IMG/VR virus record: IMGVR_UViG_3300035670_000083
Location: 1 to 64,000 of that record
DNA length: 64,000 bases
From: a virus
Strand: one strand, 5' to 3'
In this document: one piece after another, positions 17,586-26,400 of the stretch
How positions within the stretch are numbered: position 1 is the stretch's first letter
Layout of the letters: every line of letters begins with the position of its first letter
Notes under the pieces: model-generated
Database searches by the model: none
What the model was told of the DNA's origin: nothing
Seen by the model: the letters and a program-made list of their open reading frames with translations, nothing else
Translations under genes and position numbers: made by a program

Positions 17586-18509
17586 TTAATCACCAAAATT
17601 ATTATTCTTATCGTAAGATTTAAATTTGTTTAAAATGTCATGATGGTCGGGCATTATATCTGTTTCTTTGATTTTATCAATTTCAAACCACTTTAATTCC
17701 ATAATATCATCTGAGGCTTGTATTGCTCCCCATAGGTATTTAGAGGTAAAAAAGTTTGTCATTATTTTATCATTTTCTCCTCTGAATCTCCAATCATTTA
17801 CCTTAGTTGAAAATATCATTTTTATCTCACCACAGCTAATATTAATTCCTGCTTCTTTATGAATTACTCTTTTAACTGCAGATTCTAAGTTTTCATCTTC
17901 TACTTTCACAAATCCTCCGATGAATCTAAATTTTGATTCGTCATATTTTTTTGCTAATAGTACTTTATTATCATCAATTATTGCAACATCCACTGCTGGA
18001 ATAACTCTTGGATAAAGGTTGTAAGCATGGTATATGACACCACTTCTAAAATCCTGTGAATTTCTTACTTCTTCTGAAAGAATTTTTCTTACATCCGTTC
18101 CAGTAAACGTACCCAATGGTTTTAGTTCTTTAGTTTTAAATTTTCCTAAACCATCTATGTAATGTGGTATGAAAGAGTCTCGACTACCATACATAAGAAC
18201 TTCTCCATGTTGGTAAACTTCTCTGATTCTTCTATCTATCTCGTTTGCCCATCTGATATTATCAGATTGATCTGGGATTGCTAAAATAACTGTATTTGGA
18301 TAGTCACTTTGTATCATTCTTTTTCTTGTGTCAAAATCCAGTGGATTTCTTTTTGTTCCTACAAATTTAGGAACTCCCAAGAAAATAATTGTTTTTTTAT
18401 GTTTATCAGTTACTTGTTTGATAATGTGATGATGTCCTTCATGTAGTTCATGAACTTGGAATCTTGCTACAATTACACCGATTGAATACTCTTTTATTTT
18501 TTCGTCCAT
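17586..18509 (-). CDS. nadM: Bifunctional NMN adenylyltransferase/Nudix protein
   Basis: 307 aa. The N-terminal nucleotidyltransferase has VIVARFQVHELHEGHHHII (HxGH motif at HEGH) and FTGTDVRKIL (ISSTxxR-like) and would join NMN and ATP to NAD. The C-terminal Nudix domain (about 170-300) shows GGFVKVEDENLESAVKRVIH then KEAG; the usual REUxEE core is degenerate (RVIHKE), so hydrolase activity may be weak or lost. Located 18 nt upstream of nadV in the same direction. Confidence 0.93.
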   Translation of the reverse strand: MDEKIKEYSIGVIVARFQVHELHEGHHHIIKQVTDKHKKTIIFLGVPKFVGTKRNPLDFDTRKRMIQSDYPNTVILAIPDQSDNIRWANEIDRRIREVYQHGEVLMYGSRDSFIPHYIDGLGKFKTKELKPLGTFTGTDVRKILSEEVRNSQDFRSGVIYHAYNLYPRVIPAVDVAIIDDNKVLLAKKYDESKFRFIGGFVKVEDENLESAVKRVIHKEAGINISCGEIKMIFSTKVNDWRFRGENDKIMTNFFTSKYLWGAIQASDDIMELKWFEIDKIKETDIMPDHHDILNKFKSYDKNNNFGD

Positions 18510-18544
18510 TTTGACGGAGTTTTAAGTTTATACAAATATAAAAA

Positions 18545-18850
18545 TTAAATATGGTTTACCAAAGTTTCTCTCAATAAATTTTCTATTATTTTAGCTTTCT
18601 TTCTTGTTGTCTTGACATCTATTTGTAGTCTCCACATTTTTTCTTCATCTTCGTCCTCATCTAAGGATTTTACTCTTATCTCAAATTTATCATCAATAGG
18701 TTCAATGAACTTCTCCAATAAAATGTGTGGAACTTTTATTTCCCCTGATTCTGTTTGTATATCGTATATTTCTTTCTGCTCGATTATACTTCCTTTTTTG
18801 AAAACTATTTGATTTAATATTTCAACATCTTTTATAATTTTATAAGTCAT
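18545..18850 (-). CDS. Hypothetical protein
   Basis: 101 aa. An N-terminal SH3-like strand set (IIKDVEILNQIVFKKGSIIE) is followed by an acidic linker and a C-terminal helix. First gene of the NAD salvage transcript, 35 nt before nadM. Function unknown. Confidence 0.6.
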   Translation of the reverse strand: MTYKIIKDVEILNQIVFKKGSIIEQKEIYDIQTESGEIKVPHILLEKFIEPIDDKFEIRVKSLDEDEDEEKMWRLQIDVKTTRKKAKIIENLLRETLVNHI

Positions 18851-18892
18851 ACTAATAATATGACATTAATTATGAAAAGTTATGTTAATTTT

Positions 18893-18902
18893 TTAATATA
18901 TA
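18893..18902 (+). promoter_or_regulatory. TTAATATATA promoter-like element
   Basis: Ends 23 nt before the ATG at 18926; the divergent gene at 18850 lies on its other side. Confidence 0.55.
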
Positions 18903-18925
18903 CTATTGAAAAAATAAATTAAATT

Positions 18926-19162
18926 ATGGTAAACATTAAAAAATTCAATGAGGAATGGCAAAGTAAAATTGATTCTTTGTTTCTTCAAGAAATTTCAGAT
19001 CGTTTGTATGGTCCAGATTCAGAATCTTACATAAAAGCAATAGAGGACTTGAACAAAACTCATAGAAAACGTGTTGGACGTGTTGGAAGTGAGTTCTATG
19101 ATGATTCTTTGGAACAGAAAAGAAAACAACGCGAGAGAGATATAATAAGTCAGTTTAAGTAA
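18926..19162 (+). CDS. Small leader-bearing protein
   Basis: 78 aa, MVNIKKFNEEWQSKID leader variant, then a highly charged helical body ending EQKRKQRERDIISQFK. Followed after 8 nt by a membrane protein gene. Function unknown. Confidence 0.6.
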   Translation: MVNIKKFNEEWQSKIDSLFLQEISDRLYGPDSESYIKAIEDLNKTHRKRVGRVGSEFYDDSLEQKRKQRERDIISQFK

Positions 19163-19170
19163 TTTTAAAA

Positions 19171-19434
19171 ATGATTGAATATTTAGCAATTTTTATTCTT
19201 CAGCTTTTCTTTAACATTTTAAAAGTTTATGAGATAAAGCACTCCTATGAGAAAAACACTTTACAATTGATAATAAACTCTATTTTAATGAATGGAATTG
19301 CTCTGATAAGCGTTTATTACTCACTTCAGATGATGTTTGATGGTGATTGGTTAGTTGTTGTAATATACATTATTGGAGCTGCGATTGGTAAATGGATAGC
19401 AACTACAAACTTTTTCAAAAAATCATCTTCCTAA
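19171..19434 (+). CDS. Small integral membrane protein
   Basis: 87 aa with three hydrophobic segments (about 3-16, 32-52, 58-75) ending GAAIGKWIATTNFFKKSSS. It resembles the DUF5698/DUF2179-type small membrane proteins in size and layout. Holin or superinfection exclusion are possible roles, but no feature decides. Confidence 0.65.
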   Translation: MIEYLAIFILQLFFNILKVYEIKHSYEKNTLQLIINSILMNGIALISVYYSLQMMFDGDWLVVVIYIIGAAIGKWIATTNFFKKSSS

Positions 19435-19914
19435 ATAGTTAAATAATTCAATTATGTGTTTAATCGTAAATTGAAGACTCTCTAAATTTTTAGAGGTTGA
19501 TCTCAAGAATTCAATATAATTATCAATTATTTCGATATTTCTACTTTCTTCTGCAATATGAGCTTCTACCATGATTCCTTTTTCGGTAGTATTCGTTTTA
19601 ACTCCGAAAGAAGTTGCATAATAAAGGAATTTATCTTGTCTTAATTTTTTTAATTTAACTTCTTGTTTACTTCTTTTATCCAAGAAAACTGATATCTCAT
19701 CACTTATTTTTTGTCTATATGTAAGTGCTAAAGATTGAGTTTGCATTATTTTTTTAGCAGACTCATTATTAAGATCTAATTTGAAAATTTCATTCAATGG
19801 TTCGATATTTGATCCCCATTCTTCTCTTCTACCTTTAAAAAATTCTTCTAATCTTTCATTGGTTTCCTTAACTTTATTAATTCTTTCGATTTCTTCTTTT
19901 GAATAGATTTGCAT
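19423..19914 (-). CDS. UvsY-like recombination mediator candidate
   Basis: 163 aa, all-helical and highly charged. The size and the ending (KNLESLQFTIKHIIELFNYL) resemble T4 UvsY, which ends with a similar IKHI helix, and the central EVKLKKLRQDKFLYYATSFG fits the DNA-binding middle. UvsY loads UvsX on SSB-coated ssDNA; a UvsX gene lies at 26604. The match is by pattern only. Confidence 0.45.
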   Translation of the reverse strand: MQIYSKEEIERINKVKETNERLEEFFKGRREEWGSNIEPLNEIFKLDLNNESAKKIMQTQSLALTYRQKISDEISVFLDKRSKQEVKLKKLRQDKFLYYATSFGVKTNTTEKGIMVEAHIAEESRNIEIIDNYIEFLRSTSKNLESLQFTIKHIIELFNYLGR

Positions 19915-19950
19915 ATAGTATCTATTAAAGAATACTTAGTTTGTTTAAGG

Positions 19951-20190
19951 TTATTTTATTGATTTTAAAAAATTTTGTATCTTTCTTAAATCTTCTAAGT
20001 CTAAATTGGATTCTGCTATTTCTAAACAGATTTCTTCTTTTAAATTGTTTATTCTACCTGTTATTTCTACAGGAGATGATGTTTGTTGAACATTCATATT
20101 TGTTCCTCCTTTGATTCCAGTGGAATTGAAGTTAGCTGAATCTGGACTTAATTCATTACCTGCAAAGAAATTTTCATACTTTTTTATCAT
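19951..20190 (-). CDS. Small leader-bearing protein
   Basis: 79 aa from the ATG at 20188-20190, which overlaps the PPK2 stop (ATGA). The longer frame from 20220 is rejected. The leader MIKKYENFFAGNELSPD is followed by a polar linker and a C-terminal helix (LDLEDLRKIQNFLKSIK). Coupled to the PPK2 gene. Confidence 0.6.
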   Translation of the reverse strand: MIKKYENFFAGNELSPDSANFNSTGIKGGTNMNVQQTSSPVEITGRINNLKEEICLEIAESNLDLEDLRKIQNFLKSIK

Positions 20191-21752
20191 ACTAGAACAT
20201 TTATTACTTCTGGATACCAATTGGTTTGTGATTCATCTTTTCCTTCATAATCTACTTTATCAAGTACATATCTGATGGCATTCAATCTTCCTATCTTTTT
20301 ATCATTTGAGTTAACAATAACCCAAGGTGTCATTCGAGATGATGTTTTTTGAAACATCTCATTTTTGAAGTCCCCTATCATTTCAAATTTGTCTATTACT
20401 TTAGCATCATTTGGTGAGAATTTCCAATATTTAAGTGGGGATTCTTGTCTGATGTTAAACCTTTGTAATTGTTTTTCTTTTGTTATAGAAAACCAAAATT
20501 TTATAAGTATTGTTCCATTTCTGATAAGGTTTTGTTCCCAAGGAACTACTTTATTCATAAAGTCTTTATATTGTTCTTCAGTACAATAACCCATTGCTGG
20601 TTCAACTACTGCTCTATTATACCAACTTCTATCAAAGAAAACAATTTCACCTTCTTTAGGAAGTTCTTTTTCATATCTTTGAAACCAATTATTTTTCTCT
20701 TCTTCTGTTGGAATTCCCATTACAACAACTCTGAAATGTTTTGGATTCAAGTATTCAACAAATCTTTTAATTGTCGATCCTTTTCCTGCGGCATCTCTTC
20801 CTTCAAAAACTATAGCAACTTTCTTATTGTTTTTAACAACCCATTCTTGTAATTTTAATAGTTCAACCTGGAGGTTATATTTCTCTTTTTCGTATTTCTT
20901 CCTTGTGAGTAAAGAATATTCTTTATCGTATTCGTCAAAGTGATCATCATCACCGAATACTTCTTTTTGTTTTCTTATTCTTTTTTCTAAAGTATTGATA
21001 TAATTATCAATTTCTATTCTTATTGTTTTTCTAGCTGTTCTTTTTTTGAGAACTATTATTTGAAATATTTTTCTTAATAAAGCTTCAACATTCAATTCTC
21101 TGATAATATCTTCACCGAATTCTTCTTTTAAAAGATCCAATTCATCTTTTACATTGATATTTTCAAATCCTTCTTCAAATTCAAGTTTATTTGTTCTTAG
21201 ATTATATTTTATCAATTCCATTAACTTACTTTTAAATCTATTTAAATTCTCAACTATTTCTTCAACTACTTTATCTAGTTCATCGTCAGTTAATTTATTA
21301 AAATCATATGATTCGTTTCTTGAATCTGATGTGATAATTTGGAATTCTATTGACTTCGAATCAATAATTTTTTTATCAAGATATTTTATATCATTAATAC
21401 TTGTTTTATATAATTGTGTTCTATTCGGGAAAGTTCCCATCAGATTAAATTTGTACTGAAATCTCAGACCAATTGAATTTATATAATTCTCTAATTGTGT
21501 GAGTACTTCTATAAGTGCTTTTAATTTATCTTTATTAACTTCAATACCAACAGATAGAAAATCTGAATTTGTAAAACATTCTGTTGGTATATCTATATTA
21601 TAGTCTTTTTCATACTTTTTAAATTCGAAAGAAATTCCATAATCCGATATCTCATCGATTATTGATTCTATAATAGAAATATCATTATGATCAATATAAT
21701 TTTTTATAGATTCATTGGTTTTTAAAAAATTATTATAATATTTAATTCTCAT
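20187..21752 (-). CDS. Polyphosphate kinase 2 (PPK2) fused to a phage N-terminal domain
   Basis: 521 aa. Residues about 270-515 are a PPK2 catalytic domain: Walker A FEGRDAAGKGSTIKR, lid/Walker B region VFFDRSWYNRAVVEP, SITKEKQLQRFNIRQ and SPLKYWKFSPND. PPK2 transfers phosphate between polyphosphate and nucleotides. The first about 190 residues are extra: a leader-like start (MRIKYYNNFLKTNESI) and a domain that resembles the whole next protein (21763-22266), with matching segments YGISFEFKKYE / DGIEFEIYPN and LENYINSIGLRFQYKF / LENYANQIDIEFQYDY. The leader suggests capsid targeting. Substrate direction (NDP or NMP phosphorylation) is not determined. Confidence 0.9.
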   Translation of the reverse strand: MRIKYYNNFLKTNESIKNYIDHNDISIIESIIDEISDYGISFEFKKYEKDYNIDIPTECFTNSDFLSVGIEVNKDKLKALIEVLTQLENYINSIGLRFQYKFNLMGTFPNRTQLYKTSINDIKYLDKKIIDSKSIEFQIITSDSRNESYDFNKLTDDELDKVVEEIVENLNRFKSKLMELIKYNLRTNKLEFEEGFENINVKDELDLLKEEFGEDIIRELNVEALLRKIFQIIVLKKRTARKTIRIEIDNYINTLEKRIRKQKEVFGDDDHFDEYDKEYSLLTRKKYEKEKYNLQVELLKLQEWVVKNNKKVAIVFEGRDAAGKGSTIKRFVEYLNPKHFRVVVMGIPTEEEKNNWFQRYEKELPKEGEIVFFDRSWYNRAVVEPAMGYCTEEQYKDFMNKVVPWEQNLIRNGTILIKFWFSITKEKQLQRFNIRQESPLKYWKFSPNDAKVIDKFEMIGDFKNEMFQKTSSRMTPWVIVNSNDKKIGRLNAIRYVLDKVDYEGKDESQTNWYPEVINVLV

Positions 21753-21762
21753 ATTCTATATA

Positions 21763-22266
21763 TTATATTTTAAATGTAAAAGTAACTTCTTTACACCCAT
21801 TTAATCTTGAAAAATATCTGTCAAAAACTGTTTCATCAAATCCTGATGTACTTCCTTTATAGTATCCTGAAACATCTTCATAATCATATTGAAATTCAAT
21901 ATCAATTTGATTTGCATAATTTTCTAAATGTTTGAATACTTTTATTATAGTTTGCTTTTGTCTTTCATTCAATGTATTCATTTTATCATTTGGATTTGTT
22001 ATTAACATAACTCTTACGTATAGTTCAATGGGAATTCTTAATTTCCTTATTAATCTATGACCTAATAATTCAAGGTATGAAGAATCTCCCCAGTATTGAT
22101 CGCCACCAGGATTTGGATATATTTCAAATTCAATTCCATCATCTTTTAAATCCTCACATATAGACTCAATATCTCTTACAATTGATGATGCTTCATCATA
22201 TGCTTCCTGATCTTTTATTGATTCGTTAAATTGTTTATATTTTTTTATCAAATATGTAGAGATCAT
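21763..22266 (-). CDS. Stand-alone paralogue of the PPK2 N-terminal domain, leader-bearing
   Basis: 167 aa, MISTYLIKKYKQFNESIKDQ leader. The same order of motifs as the PPK2 N-terminal extension (I..IxDDGIEFE, a central helix, LENYANQIDIEFQYDY, a final strand KEVTFTFKI) indicates a duplicated domain. Located 10 nt upstream of the fusion gene. The domain itself is not recognised. Confidence 0.65.
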   Translation of the reverse strand: MISTYLIKKYKQFNESIKDQEAYDEASSIVRDIESICEDLKDDGIEFEIYPNPGGDQYWGDSSYLELLGHRLIRKLRIPIELYVRVMLITNPNDKMNTLNERQKQTIIKVFKHLENYANQIDIEFQYDYEDVSGYYKGSTSGFDETVFDRYFSRLNGCKEVTFTFKI

Positions 22267-23140
22267 AGATGTTATTGCCTTTAACTTTTTTTATGCTTTT
22301 TAAAACTTTACCAGTTGTAGAATCCAATACTTTAAAAACTCCTAAATTATTACCTTTTTCAGTTATCACCTTAACTGTATTACCAGGCTCTCCTAAAGCT
22401 CCTAAAATAGCTATGTATTGATTACCATAAATACTTTTCAAGAATGATATTCTAACATTTTCGGAGTCTTTTACATTATTTATATAAGCATTGTCTTTGA
22501 CATTAAGTAAATCTAATTTAGTATCAGTTGGTTTTACTCTAACGGTTGCAAATTTTCTTTCTTTAGTTCCTAAACTTATTTCTTCTCTGTTTTGTAGTAC
22601 ATTTTGTTGAACTAATTTTTGTTGATTTCTTCTGATTTGATTGAAATCCGCTCTCGCTATTATACCACCTCTCATACCTTTATCGTTCATATTATAACCC
22701 GCTGGTGGTAACCTATAAAATGATCCTGTAAATGTCATAGAAAGTATTCTATCTCCTCTGAAAAGTCTCCATATTTTATTAATATGTCTATTATTTGATA
22801 CTGACCATCCGTTTAAGTGCCAACCTCTTATTAATGTCTTGCCTTTAGAGGATCTACCAATTACCATAGGGTATATGACCCTTTCATGTCCGGCAAAGTT
22901 TTTATCTTTTTCTCCTTTATAATTGATAAGGAATATCAATCCATACTGAATAGCCATTATCATAATCTTTTCATCATATTTTATTGGCTCATTTACTGGA
23001 ATTTTTTCAAATCCTTTGAAGTTCTTTAAAGAAAATCTGGGAATGAATTCCTGATCTTCTTTCAAGTCGTTATATGATTCTCTTATAACATATTCTACGG
23101 GCTTATTATTGTAGTAAGATTTAGTTTGTGTGAAATTCAT
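22235..23140 (-). CDS. WYL-like domain protein
   Basis: 301 aa from the ATG at 23138-23140; 14 codons of open frame upstream run into a terminator and are rejected. Residues about 60-140 (FLINYKGEKDKNFAGHERVI, GWHLNGWSVSNNRHINKIWR, LFRGDRI) resemble WYL-type ligand- or nucleic-acid-binding domains found in defence regulators and phage proteins. The C-terminal third (about 225-300) looks like a separate strand-rich domain. The assignment is tentative. Confidence 0.5.
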   Translation of the reverse strand: MNFTQTKSYYNNKPVEYVIRESYNDLKEDQEFIPRFSLKNFKGFEKIPVNEPIKYDEKIMIMAIQYGLIFLINYKGEKDKNFAGHERVIYPMVIGRSSKGKTLIRGWHLNGWSVSNNRHINKIWRLFRGDRILSMTFTGSFYRLPPAGYNMNDKGMRGGIIARADFNQIRRNQQKLVQQNVLQNREEISLGTKERKFATVRVKPTDTKLDLLNVKDNAYINNVKDSENVRISFLKSIYGNQYIAILGALGEPGNTVKVITEKGNNLGVFKVLDSTTGKVLKSIKKVKGNNIYDLYIFDKKI

Positions 23141-23167
23141 ATTGTATATATAAAAAACAATTGTGCA

Positions 23168-23196
23168 TAAAAAAACCTCCATAAAGGAGGTTTTTT
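23168..23196. terminator. Bidirectional intrinsic terminator
   Basis: AAAAAACCTCC/GGAGGTTTTTT stem with ATAAA loop. It lies between the lipoprotein gene and the WYL-like gene, both leftward, so it ends the lipoprotein transcript. Confidence 0.8.
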
Positions 23197-23216
23197 AATT
23201 TCAATGTTTGCTAAAC

Positions 23217-23384
23217 TTATTCAGCTACAGTAGTATCAACTGCAGTTGTATCAACAACTTCAACTTCAACTTCAACTGGAAGCTCTACAGTTGTAGAATC
23301 GGTTTCTACTACGGCTTCTTCAGTTTGAGTTGTTCCACAAGAAGCTAAAAGTGTAACAAACAAGATTGTGAAAAGATTTTTCAT
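23217..23384 (-). CDS. Small lipoprotein (55 aa)
   Basis: Signal peptide MKNLFTILFVTLLASC with a lipobox (LLASC, lipid-modified Cys16), then a short Thr/Val/Glu-rich mature part with a VEVEVEV run and repeated DTT. It is a monocistronic unit bounded by a terminator. It could be an outer-membrane spanin component or a superinfection-exclusion lipoprotein; the sequence does not decide. Found in an otherwise empty gap. Confidence 0.75.
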   Translation of the reverse strand: MKNLFTILFVTLLASCGTTQTEEAVVETDSTTVELPVEVEVEVVDTTAVDTTVAE

Positions 23385-23493
23385 AATTAAATTGTTTTAA
23401 AAGGTTTTATCGGAATATTCCGTATTACTATATATAATTAAATAATTACTTTGTTTTGATTTTTTTAAATATTTTAAAAATAATATATAGTAT

Positions 23494-24207
23494 ATGATTA
23501 AAAGTAGTGAAGATGCAAATAAGTATTATCAATTGGTAAACCAATTCATTGATGAATATGTTGAAAACCATAAAATACAACCTTCTAGATTAAGTAGGTA
23601 TCTTAAAAATAATGATAAACTTAAAAGATTTTTAGAAAGAAAGGGGTTGAATGACATTAAGAATATTAATAGAGTAATTGATGATGTGTTAGAGGATAGA
23701 GAAGGTATGGAAAAGGATGGGGTTATGACATTTGAGAATTTTCAAATTTTTGAATCTGATTTTTTTAAAATACTTAATATTAGAGAATGTTTATGGAAAG
23801 GAATAGAAAAGGCTAATATTCATCATGAAAAGATGTTAGCTAATCAATTTGGTGTTTCTTTAAGTAATATAAATGTAAGTAACTCTGATAAACACGAATT
23901 TGATGTTGATGATATCAATGATAAATTTGAATGTTTAGTATTTACTGAGTCAGAAGTAAGTATAATTACTGAAAATATAAAACAATATGCTTTTGATCAG
24001 GTTTTCAATAAGTCAATAAAATTAGAGGGTGTTGGAATCGGAATTGATGTCAATATTAAAGACTTTATAGATAAGGAAAAATTTGAAAAACATATTTCAG
24101 AAAAGATTGATGAAGAAAAAGTTAAACAAATAATTGGTTGGTTAACTAGTTGTGAGGAAATAATTACAAAAGAAGGATTCATAGGAATAAATCCTTCTAA
24201 TTCCTAG
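23494..24207 (+). CDS. Hypothetical protein with internal leader-like segment
   Basis: 237 aa, helical. A segment VMTFENFQIFESDFFKILNI at about 77-96 resembles the capsid-targeting leader but is internal; a start at that Met is possible. The C-terminal half is acidic and lysine-rich. Function unknown. Its stop overlaps the converging nucleotidyltransferase gene by 4 nt. Confidence 0.6.
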   Translation: MIKSSEDANKYYQLVNQFIDEYVENHKIQPSRLSRYLKNNDKLKRFLERKGLNDIKNINRVIDDVLEDREGMEKDGVMTFENFQIFESDFFKILNIRECLWKGIEKANIHHEKMLANQFGVSLSNINVSNSDKHEFDVDDINDKFECLVFTESEVSIITENIKQYAFDQVFNKSIKLEGVGIGIDVNIKDFIDKEKFEKHISEKIDEEKVKQIIGWLTSCEEIITKEGFIGINPSNS

Positions 24208-24944
24208 ACTTTGGGAAAAAATTTAAATACCGATTCATAAATTTCATCTGGATGTTTTTGTATTTCGTTTTTGAAATCTATTGTTTCTTTACATTCTAAA
24301 AGATTGTTTATCTTTTCATCGCGTTCAATTTGTTTATTATTTTCTATTTCCTCCCATCCTCTATCCATTAATTTATATTTTCTGTGTAAAGCTCTTTTAT
24401 CTGAATACATTAAAGCTTTCATATTTGTTATGAAAACTTTATTTTGACAATGTAGGATAGAATTAGGAAAATTTTGATATAGGTATGTACCGTCATAAGA
24501 AACCGCGCAACAAGAATAATCTACATTTTGTATTAAATTAACAAAATTATTTTTATATTCTCTTTGTTTATCGAAAAAAGAACCTTTTTTATTAGTCAAA
24601 AGCCTAGGTCTTATTAGTTGAACCACTTTATCATTTTTAGTGAAAGTGTGTGGTTCACTTATTACTTTTAATTCTTCATATGCTACTTGAATATCTTTTC
24701 CTGATAATTTTTTTTGAAAAAAGTATCCATTTTCTTTTAGGACTTTTTTAGCCCAATGAAAGGTATCGCTACCAACCAATATATCTATATCATTTATTTT
24801 ATCGCCTGATATAATATCTCTAATAGCTCCACCAAAAACTCTAATTAATAAATTATTGGGAGTGTCATAAGAAGGTATAGGTGTGAGTAAAAGGCTCGAA
24901 TCGAATTCTAAATACTCATCTAGTTTGTTTTTGATTAATTCCAT
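24204..24944 (-). CDS. Nucleotidyltransferase of the poly(A)/CCA-adding type
   Basis: 246 aa. The head domain signature VFGGAIRDIISGDKINDIDI (about 35-54) contains the GG, RD and DxD elements of class II tRNA nucleotidyltransferases and poly(A) polymerases. The usual C-terminal RNA-binding domains of about 200 residues are missing or reduced. Possible roles are tRNA 3'-end repair or RNA tailing. It overlaps the upstream gene by 29 nt. Confidence 0.75.
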   Translation of the reverse strand: MELIKNKLDEYLEFDSSLLLTPIPSYDTPNNLLIRVFGGAIRDIISGDKINDIDILVGSDTFHWAKKVLKENGYFFQKKLSGKDIQVAYEELKVISEPHTFTKNDKVVQLIRPRLLTNKKGSFFDKQREYKNNFVNLIQNVDYSCCAVSYDGTYLYQNFPNSILHCQNKVFITNMKALMYSDKRALHRKYKLMDRGWEEIENNKQIERDEKINNLLECKETIDFKNEIQKHPDEIYESVFKFFPKV

Positions 24945-25179
24945 TTAATTCTTGTTTATAAAAATCTTTAATATTCTTTCTACTAACATCAGGTGTTTTC
25001 TTTATCATTAGTTTTATGATTTCGTCCTCCGTGAGTGTTCGTGTATCAATAGTTGCATTACTTCTTTTGGATTTTTGTATGAATATTTTATTATCGTAAA
25101 TGTGATAATTTTTAAGTTCTTTGTTGAGAACTTTTTTGGTTAATATACTTTCTATTGTGGCTTTTGTGAATAAATTCAT
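24916..25179 (-). CDS. Hypothetical protein
   Basis: 87 aa, basic, helical, no recognised motif. Its 3' end overlaps the nucleotidyltransferase start by 29 nt, implying coupled translation. Confidence 0.55.
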   Translation of the reverse strand: MNLFTKATIESILTKKVLNKELKNYHIYDNKIFIQKSKRSNATIDTRTLTEDEIIKLMIKKTPDVSRKNIKDFYKQELNGINQKQTR

Positions 25180-25209
25180 GTAACATCATGATATACTATT
25201 AATTAATTT

Positions 25210-25431
25210 CTAAATCCCTAAAGACTTTAATTTTTCATTTCTTTTCCATTGTAAATCCCTATCCAGTTGATTTACTGGTACGCTCATTGTCCTTCCTGTC
25301 AAAATGTCATTAACTCTTGTGTAATAATCATTTTCTAAGGTGTCATTTACTATTTCGCATTGTATATGTAGTCCGTCTCCTATACAATTAACGATTTCTC
25401 CTTTTTTGAATTTTATTTTTCCTAAGTTCAT
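25210..25431 (-). CDS. Small SH3-like hypothetical protein
   Basis: 73 aa. KIKFKKGEIVNCIGDGLHIQ and alternating strands suggest a small SH3-like barrel. The start overlaps the stop of the phosphoesterase by 4 nt. Confidence 0.6.
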   Translation of the reverse strand: MNLGKIKFKKGEIVNCIGDGLHIQCEIVNDTLENDYYTRVNDILTGRTMSVPVNQLDRDLQWKRNEKLKSLGI

Positions 25432-26042
25432 CCTTCGTGGTGATCTACGGGTTTAATAACTTTCTTGTTCATAATCTCTTTGATTGTTTGATAAGATACT
25501 GGTGTGTAATCCCAACCGTTACAACCCATGTCTAAGACTTTTCTCTCGTAAAACCAAGCCATTTCAGGGTTTTGTTTTAGTGATTGGTGAGAATGTCCGT
25601 GTAGATGCCAACTTCCGTAATGTCCTTTGTTCCAAGAAAGTATAGCATAGTGACAAAGGATTATATCTTGATAACCTCTGTTTGCGTCCTTGTCTTTGAT
25701 TTGGATTGTAGCACCTCCTAATGATGTTTCATTCCCGTGAATTTTTTCAAAACGATCAAGTTTTTTAATGTCTCGGTATCTATCGTGGTTTCCCATTATG
25801 AAGTGTATTTTACCATTGAGACTATCTACGAATTCTTTTGCCATTTCAAATGGACAGCGGTAGAATAAATCACCTAAGTAGAATACTGTATCATCATCAG
25901 AAACTACTGAGTTCCATCTTTTGATTAGTTCTTGATTCATTTCTTCAACTGAAGAAAAGGGTCTTTTATCAAATTTAATCACATTAGCGTGTCCAACGTG
26001 ATAATCTGATGTGAAGTGTATGTTTTGTGTTTCTATTTTCAT
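25428..26042 (-). CDS. Metallophosphoesterase (second of the window)
   Basis: 204 aa with TSDYHVGH (DxH), VFYLGDLFYR (GD), FIMGNHDRY (GNHD), LCHYAI and WHLHGHSHQ (GHxH). It belongs to the small phage/bacterial calcineurin-like group and is distinct from the protein at 2738, with no close sequence relation beyond the motifs. Substrate unknown. Confidence 0.88.
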   Translation of the reverse strand: MKIETQNIHFTSDYHVGHANVIKFDKRPFSSVEEMNQELIKRWNSVVSDDDTVFYLGDLFYRCPFEMAKEFVDSLNGKIHFIMGNHDRYRDIKKLDRFEKIHGNETSLGGATIQIKDKDANRGYQDIILCHYAILSWNKGHYGSWHLHGHSHQSLKQNPEMAWFYERKVLDMGCNGWDYTPVSYQTIKEIMNKKVIKPVDHHEG

Positions 26043-26093
26043 ATCACAAAGATAATATTATTTTCTTAAATAAAAAAATTAATATATAAATTC

Positions 26094-26363
26094 ATGGATA
26101 ATATACAAGGGTTTTCTGAATTCAACCCAAAATATAAATTAACAGCACAATCTTATGTGGAGAATAATATACGCCAATTGATACAACTTATGAATATTGA
26201 AGAAGATGAGTTTGAATCTTTAGATGAGGTAAAAGATGTTTTGATTACTTATTTCACAAAATACCCAGATCAGAAAACAAATTACCAATTAAAGACTACA
26301 GGTTATCCTAAACATATGAATTTATCTACAAATAATATAGGAGGTGTTATAAAATATAGGTAA
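26094..26363 (+). CDS. Hypothetical protein
   Basis: 89 aa starting MDNIQGFSEFNPKYKL. A TTAATATATA box ends only 5 nt before this ATG, which is too close for the spacing seen elsewhere, so translation may start at the Met in QLMNIEEDEF instead. A terminator follows immediately. Confidence 0.5.
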   Translation: MDNIQGFSEFNPKYKLTAQSYVENNIRQLIQLMNIEEDEFESLDEVKDVLITYFTKYPDQKTNYQLKTTGYPKHMNLSTNNIGGVIKYR

Positions 26364-26400
26364 TAAAAAAACCCAGTTAATTTCTCAACTGGGTTTCTTT
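26364..26400. terminator. Intrinsic terminator between converging genes
   Basis: AAAAAAACCCAGTT / AACTGGGTTTCTTT stem with an 8-nt loop. The right part overlaps the end of the 69-aa gene. Confidence 0.75.
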
